Shown: one piece after another, positions 53,006 to 63,625 of the stretch
Position numbering within the stretch: position 1 is the stretch's first letter
Layout of the letters: the number at the start of each line of letters is the position of its first letter
Notes under the pieces: model-generated
Seen by the model: the letters and a program-made list of their open reading frames with translations, nothing else
Databases searched by the model: none
What the model was told of the DNA's origin: nothing
Assembly: GCA_026122225.1 (NCBI GenBank)
Contig: JANEZZ010002764.1
Location: 558,001-622,000, forward strand
Length of the DNA stretch: 64,000 nucleotides
From: Heloderma charlesbogerti
Taxonomy: Eukaryota > Chordata > Lepidosauria > Squamata > Helodermatidae
Direction of reading: 5' to 3'
Position numbers and translations under genes: made by a program

Positions 53006-53546
53006 CGTAAATGTTTACGTAGACTACGGCGAAAATAAGGGCAACGCTATTTGCGTTGCCCTTATTTTCGCCGTAGTCTACGTAAAGATTTATGTAGACT
53101 ACGGCGCCCAAATAAGGAACGGGAATGGCGGCTCCCTATGGGGGCCGCCATTATCCGTACGCGCTTTTTTTTTTTTTTTTAAGTCACCCGTAATAGGCTA
53201 CGTGACGATTGACGTAGCCTATCACGGCTGACTTTGCAAATCTAGCCGTGATAGGCTACGTTAATCGTCACGTAGCCTATCAGGGGGCTTTTTTTTTCTT
53301 TTTTCTTTTATTGCAATGGCGGCGGCGGCAGCCGGTCGAAAGACTGGCTGCCGCTCCTGCCCCGCATGAACAGCCGCCGAACCGCCGGCTGGATCCGCTG
53401 CCGGGAGGGACATTCGGCGAAGGTAAGTCCCGTCCTGGGGGGGGTTCGGAGGATTTCTCCCCGAAACTTGTTCGGGGGGCCGAACACGTTGGCGCTCGGC
53501 ACCCCGAAGTTTTGGGGAGAAATTCTCCGCCATCCCTAGGATGGAG

Positions 53547-54297
53547 TACCTGGGACCAGCAAAGGTCTCCTCCTTTCCTCCCCCACCCCCGGCATTCCAG
53601 CAATATGCTCAGGGTGACTAAGAAAGGGAGTAGGCCTTTCATGAGGCGTCCTCCCTTCCCCAGTCACCCTGACAGGATCTGTGCTTCATCACCACCGTGA
53701 CTGGCCCCAAAGCTCTGATCTGGACTACCTTGGAGGAGGGGTGGCCAGGGACAGGAGAAGGCTTATGTAGCAGACCCACCACCTTCCAGATCCAACACAT
53801 TCTGTTCCTAGTGCTGCTTTCAACAATGCACTGCAACAGTTACTCCCTTCCCCCTTCAACATTCCAAAATCAGCTGTGAGGCAGGAGGACAGGGAGAAAT
53901 GGAAGCATCTGCAGCTGCACATAGTTATGAGAGTCCCATAGACTCTCATTACAGGTTTAAAAGCTATTCTGAAAAGAAAAATAAAGATGTTACTTTCTTT
54001 ATTATTGTATTCCACCAACTACAACACAAAAGGAATCAGAAACTACCAATGTTTTGGGTGAGAAGCCTTTGGAATTTTCAGCAATAGTGTGCAAAAAAAG
54101 GTCGCCAGTCAGTTACTTTGACGGAGCAAGGTTTTTGTTTTGGGTTTTTTTGCTTTTTCTCTTTAAACTGCTTTTTCCCTTAAACATTCACCAATCTTCC
54201 TGAAATTTTCAGGATATATAAAATTAACACTTCTTTTTAGCACCTGTAAATTCTGGAAAGATAGGTGATACTGTTCCAATTTTATAAAGGTTGGAAT
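53547..54297. other. No gene recognised
   Basis: Unique sequence between two pal-hATs with no motif-bearing frame. Confidence 0.45.
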
Positions 54298-55054
54298 TAG
54301 GGATGTCAGAGAATTTCTCCACGAATCTCCGGGGGGCCAAATGCCAACGCATTCGGCCCCCTGAAATTGGTGGAGAAACGGTCCACCACCACCCCACCAC
54401 CCCGGGATGGGACTTACCTTCGGTGAATGTCCCTCGCGGCGGCAGCTCCTGGCGGTGTTGCGGCGGCGTTGCAGCGGCGGCGGTGGCGGCCGGTCTTCCG
54501 ACCAGCTGCCGCTACCATTTCCAAGTAAAAACCATACAAAACCAACAAACGTGATAGGCTACGTAAAGATTTACATAGCCTATCATGGCTAGATTTTCAA
54601 AAAGCACTGTGATAGGCTACGTAAAAGTTTACGTAGCCTATCACGGCTGACTTTGGAATAAAAAAAAAATTGCCCTTATTTTCGCCGTAGTCTACGTAAA
54701 TGTTTACGTAGACTACCCGTGCCCAAATAAGGAATGTAAACGGCGGTGCCCATGGGCGCCGCCACTTGCATACACTTTTTTTTTTTCTTCCAAGTCAGCC
54801 ATGATAGGCTACGTAAACTTTTACGTAGCCTATCACGGTGCTTTTTGAAAATCTAGCCGTGACAGGCTACGTAAATCTTTACGTAGCCTATCACTTTTTT
54901 TTTTTTTTTTACTTCTTCCCAGCAAAAGAACTTTCACGGCGGGAGAGGCAGGGCTTTCCCCCCCAGCCAGAATTTTGGTGGGGAGGGATGGAGCGCCTCC
55001 CCCCCACCGCAAAGCAAGCGTCGGGATCAGGTAGGTGACTTTCATCCATCCGTA
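54298..55054 (-). mobile_element. pal-hAT copy, complete, TSD gttggaat
   Basis: It starts TAGGGATGTCAGAGAATTTC (tail) and ends CAGGTAGGTGACTTTCATCC then ATCCGTA (head). The duplication gttggaat is exact at 54290-54297 and 55055-55062. It carries five palindromes (54549-54590, 54609-54650, 54685-54715, 54799-54838, 54858-54895) and one CCCATGGGCGCCGCC element. Confidence 0.93.
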
Positions 55055-55157
55055 GTTGGAATTATTCCCCCCCATCACCATTTAAGATGGTGGAACTTTT
55101 TTTTACTCCCCAGCCTTAACTATATTTAAGTTAAGTTATCCACCACTACAACTGTGA

Positions 55158-55158
55158 T

Positions 55159-55217
<59 letters not shown>
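55158..55217. repeat. (AT)n(AG)n microsatellite
   Basis: About 17 AT units followed by about 12 AG units. Confidence 0.95.
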
Positions 55218-55724
55218 TTGCATACTCTTGGCAAAGTCAAATCCAGACAGAATATTAAATCTTATAGATACTGAGGTTGGGATTATCAGATAATTAAATG
55301 GAACTGGATAGCATCAGAGGTGAGAATTTTGACAAATACAGCTTCTCTCATCAGGTGGCCACAATAGTGGGGAAACGATCTATTCTTTCTTCTCTGTGTC
55401 CCAAAGGCAGCAAAAAAGAAAAGAGAAACAACCCACATAAAACTCCTTTATATCTTATTAGATCAATCAGCAATTAGCATTAATTTATCATTCCTCTGGG
55501 CCTGGGGGCCCAGTGTCAAGCCCAAGGTTTTACCCCCTTACACCAGCAGCCAAAAGACGATCTCAGAGCTAAGTCATCAGACAAACTGGATGGGAGGAAG
55601 AAAGAATGCTCTGATGGCCAAGGGGCATCGTTATGTTACTTCACTAGCTATAAAGCAGTGGGGGAAACGGCTACAATGCCCTGCACTGCATTGTGACCTT
55701 GTTTGCCAATTGCCACTATCTTTA

Positions 55725-55858
55725 CAGGTGTGGGTAACTTGTGGCCCTCCAGATGTTTCTTCCTACAACTCCATCTGCCCTCACCATTAGCTATACTAGC
55801 TAGGCTGATAGGAGTTGTAGGCCAAAGCATCTGGAGGGCCATAATTTGCCCACCCCTG
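55725..55858. mobile_element. hAT-like palindromic MITE
   Basis: The ends CAGGTGTGGGTAACTTGTGG and ATAATTTGCCCACCCCTG and the arms GGCCCTCCAGATG / CATCTGGAGGGCC are inverted. The inner arms are TACAACTCCATC and GGAGTTGTAGG. Confidence 0.7.
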
Positions 55859-56474
55859 CACAACTAGAGCCTAGCTGCATACCTTTCAATGTTTCACAGA
55901 TGAAGTTAGGGACATGCTTGTAACATCATGCCAAAAACACTGCCCAAGCATGATTTGTCATGATTTGAATTGATGTGTGTGTGGGGGGGGACTTAGAATT
56001 GGTGATTTAGGCTGCAATCCTAACCACATTTACTCAGGACAAAGACCCGCTGAATATAGTAGGAGTTACTTTGGATTAAATATGCAGAAGAGTATGCTTA
56101 ATCTTATAAATGGCTGAAAAAATGTATATGACTTTATTTTACAAGAAAAGTATCCCAACTTTATTTATCCAACAAGTTTTACAAGATGTGGAATGTGGTG
56201 GTAAAGATGAAACAAACTTATATATATGTGCAGGGGAATTAAATGCAGGATACACAATTTGCTGGGAAATTGATGACACTGATCAGGGTGTAGAGCAATA
56301 AATTAAATAATAAAATTAAATTATATGCATGAACTGTTCTCTTCGATTTAATACTAGAGCTGTGCACAAATGACCTCTTGAAATTCTCCACTGTATTTGT
56401 GGGTAGAAACTGGGCGAACAATTCCACCAACTTTCTTCAGGATGAAGAAAAATTCTCCAACAGTTGCTCACAGG

Positions 56475-57104
56475 TAGGGATGGATGAAAGTCCCTTACCT
56501 TATCCCGCAGCTTGCTTCATGGTGGGGGGGAGGCGCTCCATCCCTCCCCCCGAAATTCTGGGTGGGGTGGTAGGCGCCCCATCCCTCCCCGCCGAAATTC
56601 TGGCGCTATTTGCGTTGCCCTTATTTTTACCGTAGTCTACATAAATGTTTACGTAGACTACACGTGCCCAAATAAGGAATGCAAATGGTGGCGCCCATGG
56701 GCACCGCCATTTGCATAAGCGCTTTCCCCCCCCCAAAGTCAGCTGTGATAGGCTACGTAAGGATTTACGTAGCCTATCACGGTGTTTTTTGAAAATCTAC
56801 CCGTGATAGGCTACGGAAATCTTTACGTAGCCTATCACGTTTGTTTGTTTTGTTTTGTTTTACTTGGAAATGGTGGTGGTGGCAGCCGGTCGGAAGACTG
56901 GCCGCTGCTGCCGCCGCACGGCCGCCGCACGGCTGCCGCACCGCCGCCGGGAGTCGCCAGCGCCAGGGACATTCGCCAAAGGTAAGTCCCATTCCGGGGT
57001 GGTGGCGGGGTGGTGGTGGACTGTTTCTCCACCAATTTCGGGGGTCCGAATGCGTTGGCATTCGGCCTCCTGGAGATTTGTGGAGAAATTCTACGACATC
57101 CCTA
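56475..57104 (+). mobile_element. pal-hAT copy, complete, TSD ctcacagg
   Basis: It starts TAGGGATGGATGAAAGTCCC and ends ATTCTACGACATCCCTA. The duplication ctcacagg is exact at 56467-56474 and 57105-57112. The related MITE at 3348 has a single CTCACAGG at this point, i.e. an empty site. It is short (630 bp), with one TAGTCTACATAAATG palindrome and two GATAGGCTACG palindromes. Confidence 0.95.
56870..56981 (+). other. Candidate first-exon module (112 nt)
   Basis: An ATG in GGAAATGG context opens MVVVAAGRKTGRCC.., open to CAAAG|GTAAGT at 56981/56982. It is homologous to the 107-nt modules, with CpG-decay changes (GCG to GTG) giving Val for Ala. Confidence 0.3.
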
Positions 57105-57626
57105 CTCACAGGTTGGGCTCACCATTGGCAGGGACTGCAGTACAGCTTCCTTCTTTTTTCCAAAGGGTTTTGTTTTGTTTTGTGTTGCGCTGCAAGTGTT
57201 AAGAGCAGCAACTGTGTTGGCAGCCTGGCCCCCATGTTTTATTGCCCATACTAGCATCTTTCCAGAGCATTGGGGGGGGGGGAAGGGAAGGTGGCCACCA
57301 CCAAAAAACCTAGTGGAGAACATTTGGAGACAATTCTGCAAAGTTGCCTTTTATATCTGGGGTGGGTGGGTGGGTAAGAGAAGTAAAATCTCAGAAATTT
57401 TCAGATAAAAATGTATTCTGAGAAATTTTTGCTCAGCTCTAGTTGTCATTTTTCAGGATTCAGCACCTTCCCCAAGGTCTTCCAAACATTTTTTTATTTT
57501 ATTTATTTATTATTAAATTTATTAATCGCCCATCTGGCTGGTCACCCAGCCACTCTGGGTGATGTACAACATACAATAAAACAGTTTAAAACAATAAAAT
57601 TCTACAATAACATTTCCTAAAATACC

Positions 57627-58952
57627 CTAACCCACCCCAAATGCCTGCCTGAACAACCACGTTTTTAATGCACGGCGGAAGCTCATTAAAGAGGGGGCAT
57701 GACGGAGTTCCCTAGGGAGGGAGTTCCACAGAGTGGGGGCCACCACAGAAAAGGCCCTCTCCCTCGTCCCCACCAGTCTAGCTGTCCTGGCTGATGGGAC
57801 AGACAGAAGGCCATCCGAGGCTGATCTTGTTAAGCGGCCTGTCTGGTGCTGCTGGAGGCGCTCCTTAAGATAGGCTGGGCCGGAACCATATAGCGTTTTA
57901 AAGGTCAAAACCAACACCTTGAATTTGGCCCGGAAAACAACTGGTAACCAGTGCAACTCCTTCAGCACTGGAGTGATGTGATCTCGCCGGCGGCTGCCTT
58001 TAATCAGGCGAGCCGCCGCGTTCTGTACCAGCTGCAGCTTCCGAACGGTCTTCAAGGGTAACCCCAGGTAGAGCGCATTACAGTAGTCTAAACGAGAGGA
58101 GACCAGGGCATGTACTACCGATGGGAGCAGATGGTCGGGAAGGAAGGGGCGCAGCCGCCGTATCAGATGGAGTTGATACACCTGAGCCTCCATGGACAGC
58201 TGGGAGTCCAAAATGACCCCCAGGCTGCGGACCTGGTCTTTCAAGGGTAGCCATACCCCATTCAACACCAGGTCAACATCCCCCAGCCTCCTCTTGTCTC
58301 CCACCAAAAGTACCTCGGTCTTGTCAGGGTTCAGCTTCAGCTTATTCCTGCCCATCCAGCCACTCACCATCTCCAGACATTTGGATAGGGATTCTACGGC
58401 CAACCTTGGTGAAGATTTGAACAAGAGGTAGAGCTGCGTGTCATCCGCATATTGATGACACTGCACCCCAAACCTCCTGATAGCCCCCAGCGGCTTCACA
58501 TAGATGTTAAATAGCATCGGGGAGAGGATGGAACCCTGTGGCACCCCACAAGTAAGTGGCCATGGGTCCGAAACCTCCTCTCCCAGTGCTACCCTCTGGT
58601 ACCTGCTGGAGAGGAAGGACCGGAACCACCGCAATACGGTGTCCCCAATGCCCAACCCCTCCAGGCGGTCGAGGAGGATACCGTGGTCAATGGTATCAAA
58701 ATCCGCTGAGAGGTCAAGGAGAACAAGGAAGGAGCATTCACCCCTATCCAGAGCCCTCCTCATATCATCTACCAAGGCGACCAAGGCCGTTTCTGTCCCA
58801 TGCCCAGGCCTGAAGCCCGACTGAAATGGGTCTAGATAATCAGTTTCTTCCAAGTGTGCCTTCAACTGCACTGCCACCACCCGCTCAATCACCTTGCCCA
58901 AAAATGGCAGATTTGAGACTGGGCGAAAGTTGTTCAGAACTTGAGGATCCAA
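57627..58952 (-). pseudogene. L2 ORF2, RT and C-terminal part (441 codons)
   Basis: The RT fragment has NNFRPVSNLPFLGK, motif A as LLDLSADFDTIDHG (A-to-D change), GVPQGSILSPMLFN and YADDTQLYLLF, plus NPDKTEVLLVG and DYCNALYLGLP. RAFSVVAPTLWNSLPREL lies at the C-terminus. It is in frame with the upstream piece only after a shift near 58940-58952. A short deletion removes residues around MEAQV-YQLHL relative to subfamily a. Not functional as it stands. Confidence 0.85.
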
Positions 58953-59791
58953 GGAGGCTTCTTTAAGAGCTGTCTTATCACTGCCTCCTTGAGGGCTGCT
59001 GGCATCACTCCCTCCTCAAGGGAGGCGTTCACCACTGCCTTGATCCCCTCACCCAGTCTCTCTCTGCAGCCCATAATGAGCAAAGATGGGCAAGGATCAA
59101 GTAAGCAGGTGGTCGGCCGTACAGATGAAAGCACCTTCAACTTCAACTTCATCAGGAGGAAGAAGCTGGAACCGATCCCACAAAACTGGTTTGCCACAGG
59201 CCGCCTCTTGCTCACTAACTGTATCCACAGCGTGCAGAGTAACATACCTAATCTGATCAATTTTATCTGCAAAGTGCCTTGCCAAGGCCTCACAGGAGGC
59301 CTTAGAATGCTCCAGTGGTTCCGGTGCCACAGGACCGACCAGGCTCCGGACCACTTGGAACAGCCTCTGGGACAGCACTCTGCAGACGCGATGGAGGCAG
59401 CATAATATTCCTTTTTTGCTGCCTTCACCGCCACCTGATAGACTGAAGATACAGCTCTAGCCCGTGTCTGATCATCTTTGGAGCGAGACGTCCGCCACTG
59501 GCACTCTAGCCGTCTCACCTCCTGTTTCAGAGCTCGTAACCGCGGATTGAACCATGGTGCAGTCCGAGCCCTGTTCAGGTGGAGAGGGTGTTTCGGAGCC
59601 ACCTGATCTAATGCCCCAGTGATTGCGGCATTCCAGCCACCCACCAGGGTCTCGACCGAGTGGCCGTTGGCGTGCCCCAGAGAATCCTCAAGCGCGTTCA
59701 GGAATCCATTTGGATCCATAAGACGCCTGGGGCGGACCATTTTAATGGGTCCTCCACCCCTGCGGAGGGGTTGTGGAACCGAGAAGTCCAA
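58934..59791 (-). pseudogene. L2 ORF2 linker and pre-RT region, frameshifted
   Basis: It contains GGGPIKMVRPRRLMDPNGF (matching the subfamily a protein at GGGPIKMVRPRRLMDSDGF) and PAALKEAVIRQLLKKP. Between about 59100 and 59380 the correct frame is a different one (ARHFADKIDQIRY.., FQLLPPDEVE..), so at least two compensating frame changes are present. Confidence 0.75.
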
Positions 59792-59812
59792 CGTTACCAG
59801 ATAGTGATCTGA

Positions 59813-60121
59813 CTATGACAAGGGGGTGTTGGATATACCCCCGACTTCCAGATCACTCCCCACTTCTCCAGAAACAAACACAAGGTCTAGTGCATGACCG
59901 GCTACATGGGTGGGCCCAGTTAGAGTATGGTGCAGCTCCCAGGAGGCCATGGTCTCCATGAAGTCCCGAGGTGCTCCTGTGAGGATGGCCTCTGAATGTA
60001 CGTTGAAGTCCCCCAACACCAATAAGTTAGGGGACTGTACACGCACATCAGAGACCACCTCAAGCACCTCGGCCAGGGAGTCAGTCGTGCAGCGGGGTGG
60101 ACGGTACACGGTACATTTCAT
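59813..60121 (-). pseudogene. L2 ORF2, C-terminal half of the AP endonuclease
   Basis: VYRPPRCTTDSL, VLGDFNVHSEA, GPTHVAGHALDLVFVSGE are endonuclease blocks equivalent to VYRPPRCPSD, LGDLNFHAE and HTLDLVF in the intact copy. The N-terminal NARS and ETW blocks are absent because of 5' truncation. Confidence 0.8.
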
Positions 60122-60173
60122 TTCTGAGGAGTGGTTGTGGATGTATCTTTTCTGTAATACAGATGCTTATAAT

Positions 60174-60899
60174 TAGGGCTCTGCATGGACCCCCTTATCC
60201 AACTCATAGGCCACTCTGGGTCTTCCTAGGGGGGCCCAATTCAGCATGGGCAGATTCGGGGGGGTGGGGACTCGCTTTGGTCTACAAAGCTAAATCGGGA
60301 TTCGGACAGCTGAATCCTGTTTCTCCCCCACAACATGCTGCCCAGCCCCCAGCTCCTTACCTGGGCCCTTGTTCCATGTGGGGGGGTGGTCCGCCGACAA
60401 CAGGGAAGCTGCTGCTGCGGGAATCTTCTGCCGCCACCATGAGAGCCACTGCCGCCCGTGCTGTTGGGGGAGCTGCTGCTGCCGCTGCTGCCACCACCAC
60501 CAGCTTCTAGGCCGTCTGGATGCCTGCCAGCAGCTGTCTTGTTGTTCCAAGGAATGGGGGAGCCATTTTTAAAATGGTGACTCCCTGTACTTCCAGAAAT
60601 ACAGGGAGTCAACATTTTAAAAATGGCTCCCCCTCCTCTGGAACACCAAGAGAGCTGCTGGCGTGCGTCCATAGGACCCAGGTAAGGAGCTGGGGCTGGG
60701 CAGCGGCCATGGCGGCGGCGTGGTGGCTGGGCTTCTGGATCATGCTGAAGCAAACTAAAGCACTCAGAGTGGTTGAATTTGCTTCAGGCCACTTTGGGAC
60801 CCCTCCGCCTTGCCTCGGAGGTGGGTGGCCCAAACCCGTCCAAAGCACCCTGCTCTGACTCAGAGCTCGGGCTTTGGGCTGAAGTACTACACAGCCCTA
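60174..60899. mobile_element. Second fold-back hAT family, complete, TSD cttataat
   Basis: It starts TAGGGCTCTGCATGGACC and ends AGTACTACACAGCCCTA. The duplication cttataat is exact at 60166-60173 and 60900-60907. It folds on itself: CAGCTCCTTACCTGGGCC (60350) pairs with CCCAGGTAAGGAGCTG (60677), and GGGGAGCCATTTTTAAAATG (60557) pairs with CATTTTAAAAATGGCTCCCC (60612). Outward CCAGGTAAGG donor-like sites lie on both arms, as in pal-hAT. Confidence 0.9.
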
Positions 60900-61376
60900 C
60901 TTATAATACTGCTACATTCCTGATAGCCTTGTAGTAGGTATGAGGGGAGCAGTGTTGTGTCCAGCTCCAGGGCAGAGGTGGAGATCGTACTATGTCAAAA
61001 TCTGTGTATCAATTTCCTTAATTTTCTTCCCCCATAAAAGAAGCTTCCACTTTTCTGCCTCATTCTCAGGGTATTTTATAAATTATTTTGAATTTCTTTT
61101 AGTTATGTTTTTGAGCTTACATAATCACTGCAAGGCGGCCAAGGGTGCTGTGTGTGTTTTCTCTCTTTCTATTATACATCTCTCCATTGCTCTGCAGCCA
61201 CCCAGGCTGACTGCACTTCTTGATCTGAAAGAGCCCTGTGGACAGAATTACTCCACAAAGTCTTTCCTTGGGTTTTAACGGAAGTGGGGAAGCCAAGGAG
61301 GCTTCAGGCTGCCAGACAGCTTATTGTACAATGAAAGACTGGACACTTGTGCACACTCTTTGGCCACCATATAAGT
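60900..61376 (+). repeat. Host repeat R, uninterrupted copy
   Basis: Includes AGAAGCTTCCACTTTTCTGC, CTCATTCTCAGGGTATTTTA, ACAATGAAAGACTGGACAC and CACTCTTTGGCCACC. It is colinear with 4908-5125 + 5889-5957 + 10812-10835 but lacks both pal-hAT insertions. Confidence 0.7.
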
Positions 61377-61660
61377 CATAAAATCATAGAATCATAGAAT
61401 AGTATGGTTGGAAGGGGCCTACAAGGCCATCGAGTCCAACCCCCTGCTCAGTGCAGGAATCCAAGTCAGAGCATCCCTGACAGATGGCTGTCCAGCCTCG
61501 TCTTGAACGCCTCCAGTGTGGGAGAGCTCACCACTTCCCTAGGTAATTGGTTCCATTGTCGCATTGCTCTAACAGTCAGGAATTTTTTCCTGATGTTCAG
61601 CCAGAATCTGGCTTCCTGTAACTTGAGCCCAATATTCTGCATCCTGCACTCTGGGATGAT

Positions 61661-62429
61661 TGGGGGTGTACGAAGCCCCGCTTACCTGGCTCCGCCGGGT
61701 TCCACAGGTGGGGGGAGGCAATCCATTCCTCCTCCCGGAATCCTCGACGGGGGGGAGGTGATCTGTTCCTCCCTCCCCGGAATCCTGCCCGGCCGGCTTC
61801 GCTCCGCGGCCAGGCTGTGGAGCCGCCGGCTGGGCCAACCCGCAGCGGGGCATCCAGCCGCTGCCGGGCTGGTGCGGATGCAAATGGCGTTGGTGTCCTG
61901 AGTAGGGGACGCCATTTGCATCCCTATGGTAGCCCGTGATAGGCTACGTAAATATTTACGTAGCCTATCATGGCTAAAGCAGGGACGCAAATGGCGTCCC
62001 TATGCCATTTGCACTCCCGTTTTAGCCGTGATAGGCTACGTAAATATTTATGTAGCCTATCACAGCTAAAGTGGGAACGTAAATGGCATCCCCTACGCCA
62101 TTTGTGTTCCCACTTTAGTCGTGATAGGCTACGTAAATATTTATGTAGCCTATAATGGACTACAATAGGGACGCAAATGGCATCCCCTACTCAGGATGCC
62201 ATTTGCATTTGCACCAGCCCGGCAGCAGCCGGAGCCGCTGCTGTTGCTGCTGCCACCACAACCGCCGGAGCTGAAGCTGCAGCCAGAGCCACAGCCAGGT
62301 AGGCTCTGTTTTGTGGGGTTTCGCGAGGTGGAGGGGCGGGGGGCTCCATTCCGCCATGGATTCCAGGGGGCCGAATTCACTGGAATTCAGCCCCCCTGGG
62401 ATCCGTGGCAGAATTCTCTAACATCCCTA
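61661..62429 (+). mobile_element. pal-hAT copy inside CR1, TSD gggatgat
   Basis: It starts TGGGGGTGTACGAAGCCCC and ends GAATTCTCTAACATCCCTA. The duplication gggatgat is exact at 61653-61660 and 62430-62437. Deleting the element plus one duplication copy restores a continuous CR1 sequence. It contains three GATAGGCTACGTAAATATTT palindromes (61930-61975, 62025-62065, 62119-62155) alternating with GCAAATGGCGTCCC-type palindromes, and CAGCCAGGTAGG near 62293. Confidence 0.96.
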
Positions 62430-62729
62430 GGGATGATCAAGTAGGGATCCTGGCCTTCCTTTCTGTTACAACCTTTCAAGTACTTGAAGAGCACTATCAT
62501 ATCTCCCCTCAGTCTTCTCTTCTCAAGGCTCAACACGCCCAGTTCTTTCAGTCTCTCCTCAGAGGGCTTTGTTTCCAGTCCCTGATCATCTTTGAAGCCC
62601 TCCTCTGAACCCACTCCAGCTTGACTGCACCCTTCTTAAAGTGTGGTGCCAAGAACTGGACACAGTACTCCAGATGAGGCCTAAGCAGTGCTGAGTAGAG
62701 GGGAACTAGTACTTCCCGGGATTTGGAAG

Positions 62730-63587
62730 CTATGCTTCTATTAATGCATTTTCCCTTTTTGCAGCCACATCACATTGTTGGCTCATATTCAGCTTGTGAT
62801 CGACAACAATTCCAAGATCCTTCTCGCTTGTAGTATTTTTGAGCCACGTATCCCCCATCTTGTAACTGTGGATTTGGTTTCTTTTTCCTAGGTGCAGAAC
62901 TTGGCATTTATCCCTTTTAAATTTCATTCTGTTGTTTTCTGCCCAGTGCTCCAGTCTATCAAGATCACTTTGAATTTTGTTTCTGTCTTCCAAGGTATTA
63001 GCTATCCTGCCCAATTTTGTGTCATCTGCAAATTTGATCAGCATTCCCTGCACCTCCTCCTCCAAGTCATTAATAAACACGTTAAAGAGCACTGGGCCCA
63101 GGACTGAGTCCTGCGGTATCCCACTCATTACCTCTCCCCAGTTTGAGAAGATCCCATTGATAAGCACTCCTTGAGTCTGATTCTGTAGCCAACTGTGGAT
63201 CCACCTGATGGTTGTTTCATCTAGTTTGCTCATCAGGATATCATGGGGCACTTTGTCGAAAGCTTTGCTGAAGTCGAGGTATATGATGTCCACAGTATTC
63301 CCACAGTCCACAAGGGAGGTGACCTGATCAAAAAATGAGATCAGATTTGTCTGGCAGGATTTGTTCTTGACAAATCCATGTTGGCTTCGAGTAATCACCA
63401 CATTGTTTTCAAGGTGGTTACAGATGGATTGCTTTATAATCTGCTCCAGAATTTTCCCAGGGATTGATGTCAGACTGACTGGTTTTGTAGTTCCCACGTT
63501 CTTCCTTTTTATCCTTTTTGAAGATAGGGACAACATTAGCCCTCCTCCAGCCATCTGGCACTTCATCCGTCCTCCATGATTTCTCAA
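62730..63587 (-). pseudogene. CR1 ORF2 reverse transcriptase, central to C-terminal part
   Basis: The RT blocks are NHLENNVVITRSQHGF, IIYLDFSKAFDKVPHDIL (motif A), GIPQDSVLGPVLFNVFIN (motif B, with D where G is invariant) and LIKFADDTKLGRIANT (motif C). LEHWAENNRMKFKRDKCQ and [19 protein letters not shown] follow. It is one frame of 285 codons. The G-to-D change in motif B and the frame breaks at both ends indicate an inactive copy. Confidence 0.88.
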
Positions 63588-63625
63588 AGATAATAGACAG
63601 TGGTGCTCTTCTGCCAGTTTCTTTC

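Larger units (their letters stand above)
51019..53538 (+). mobile_element. Composite pal-hAT, 2.5 kb, TSD ggatggag
   Basis: It starts TAGGGGTGGACGAAAGTCC and ends AATTCTCCGCCATCCCTA. The duplication ggatggag is exact at 51011-51018 and 53539-53546, so the whole 2520 bp behaves as one insertion. It holds a second internal head at 51267. Each head is followed by GGCCGAAATTCAGGCC-based tandem blocks (51100-51260, 51350-51470). It also has an internal tail-to-head junction (CCATCCCTA|CCCGGCCGCGAAC at 52221 and 52880) and a tandem duplication of about 659 bp. Confidence 0.93.
55063..56354. other. No gene recognised; microsatellite and MITEs
   Basis: (AT)n(AG)n at 55158-55217, a palindromic MITE at 55725-55858 and a decayed GGCTGCAATCC-type MITE at 56010-56098. 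No convincing frame. Confidence 0.5.
56355..57441 (+). mobile_element. hAT-like MITE, TAGAGCTGTGCACA family, containing a pal-hAT
   Basis: It starts TAGAGCTGTGCACAAATG and ends AAATTTTTGCTCAGCTCTA. It is homologous to 3348-3611. The flanks (tttaatac and gttgtcat) do not match, so it is old or rearranged. Confidence 0.65.
57495..60121 (-). mobile_element. L2-clade LINE (subfamily b), longer copy
   Basis: The 3' tail at 57495-57520 (TTTATTTATTTATTATTAAA in plus orientation) and the 3' UTR GCCACTCTGGGTGATGTAC match 4756-4900. Coding sequence extends to the endonuclease, but the 5' end is missing beyond about 60121. Frames are broken in at least three places. Confidence 0.88.
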
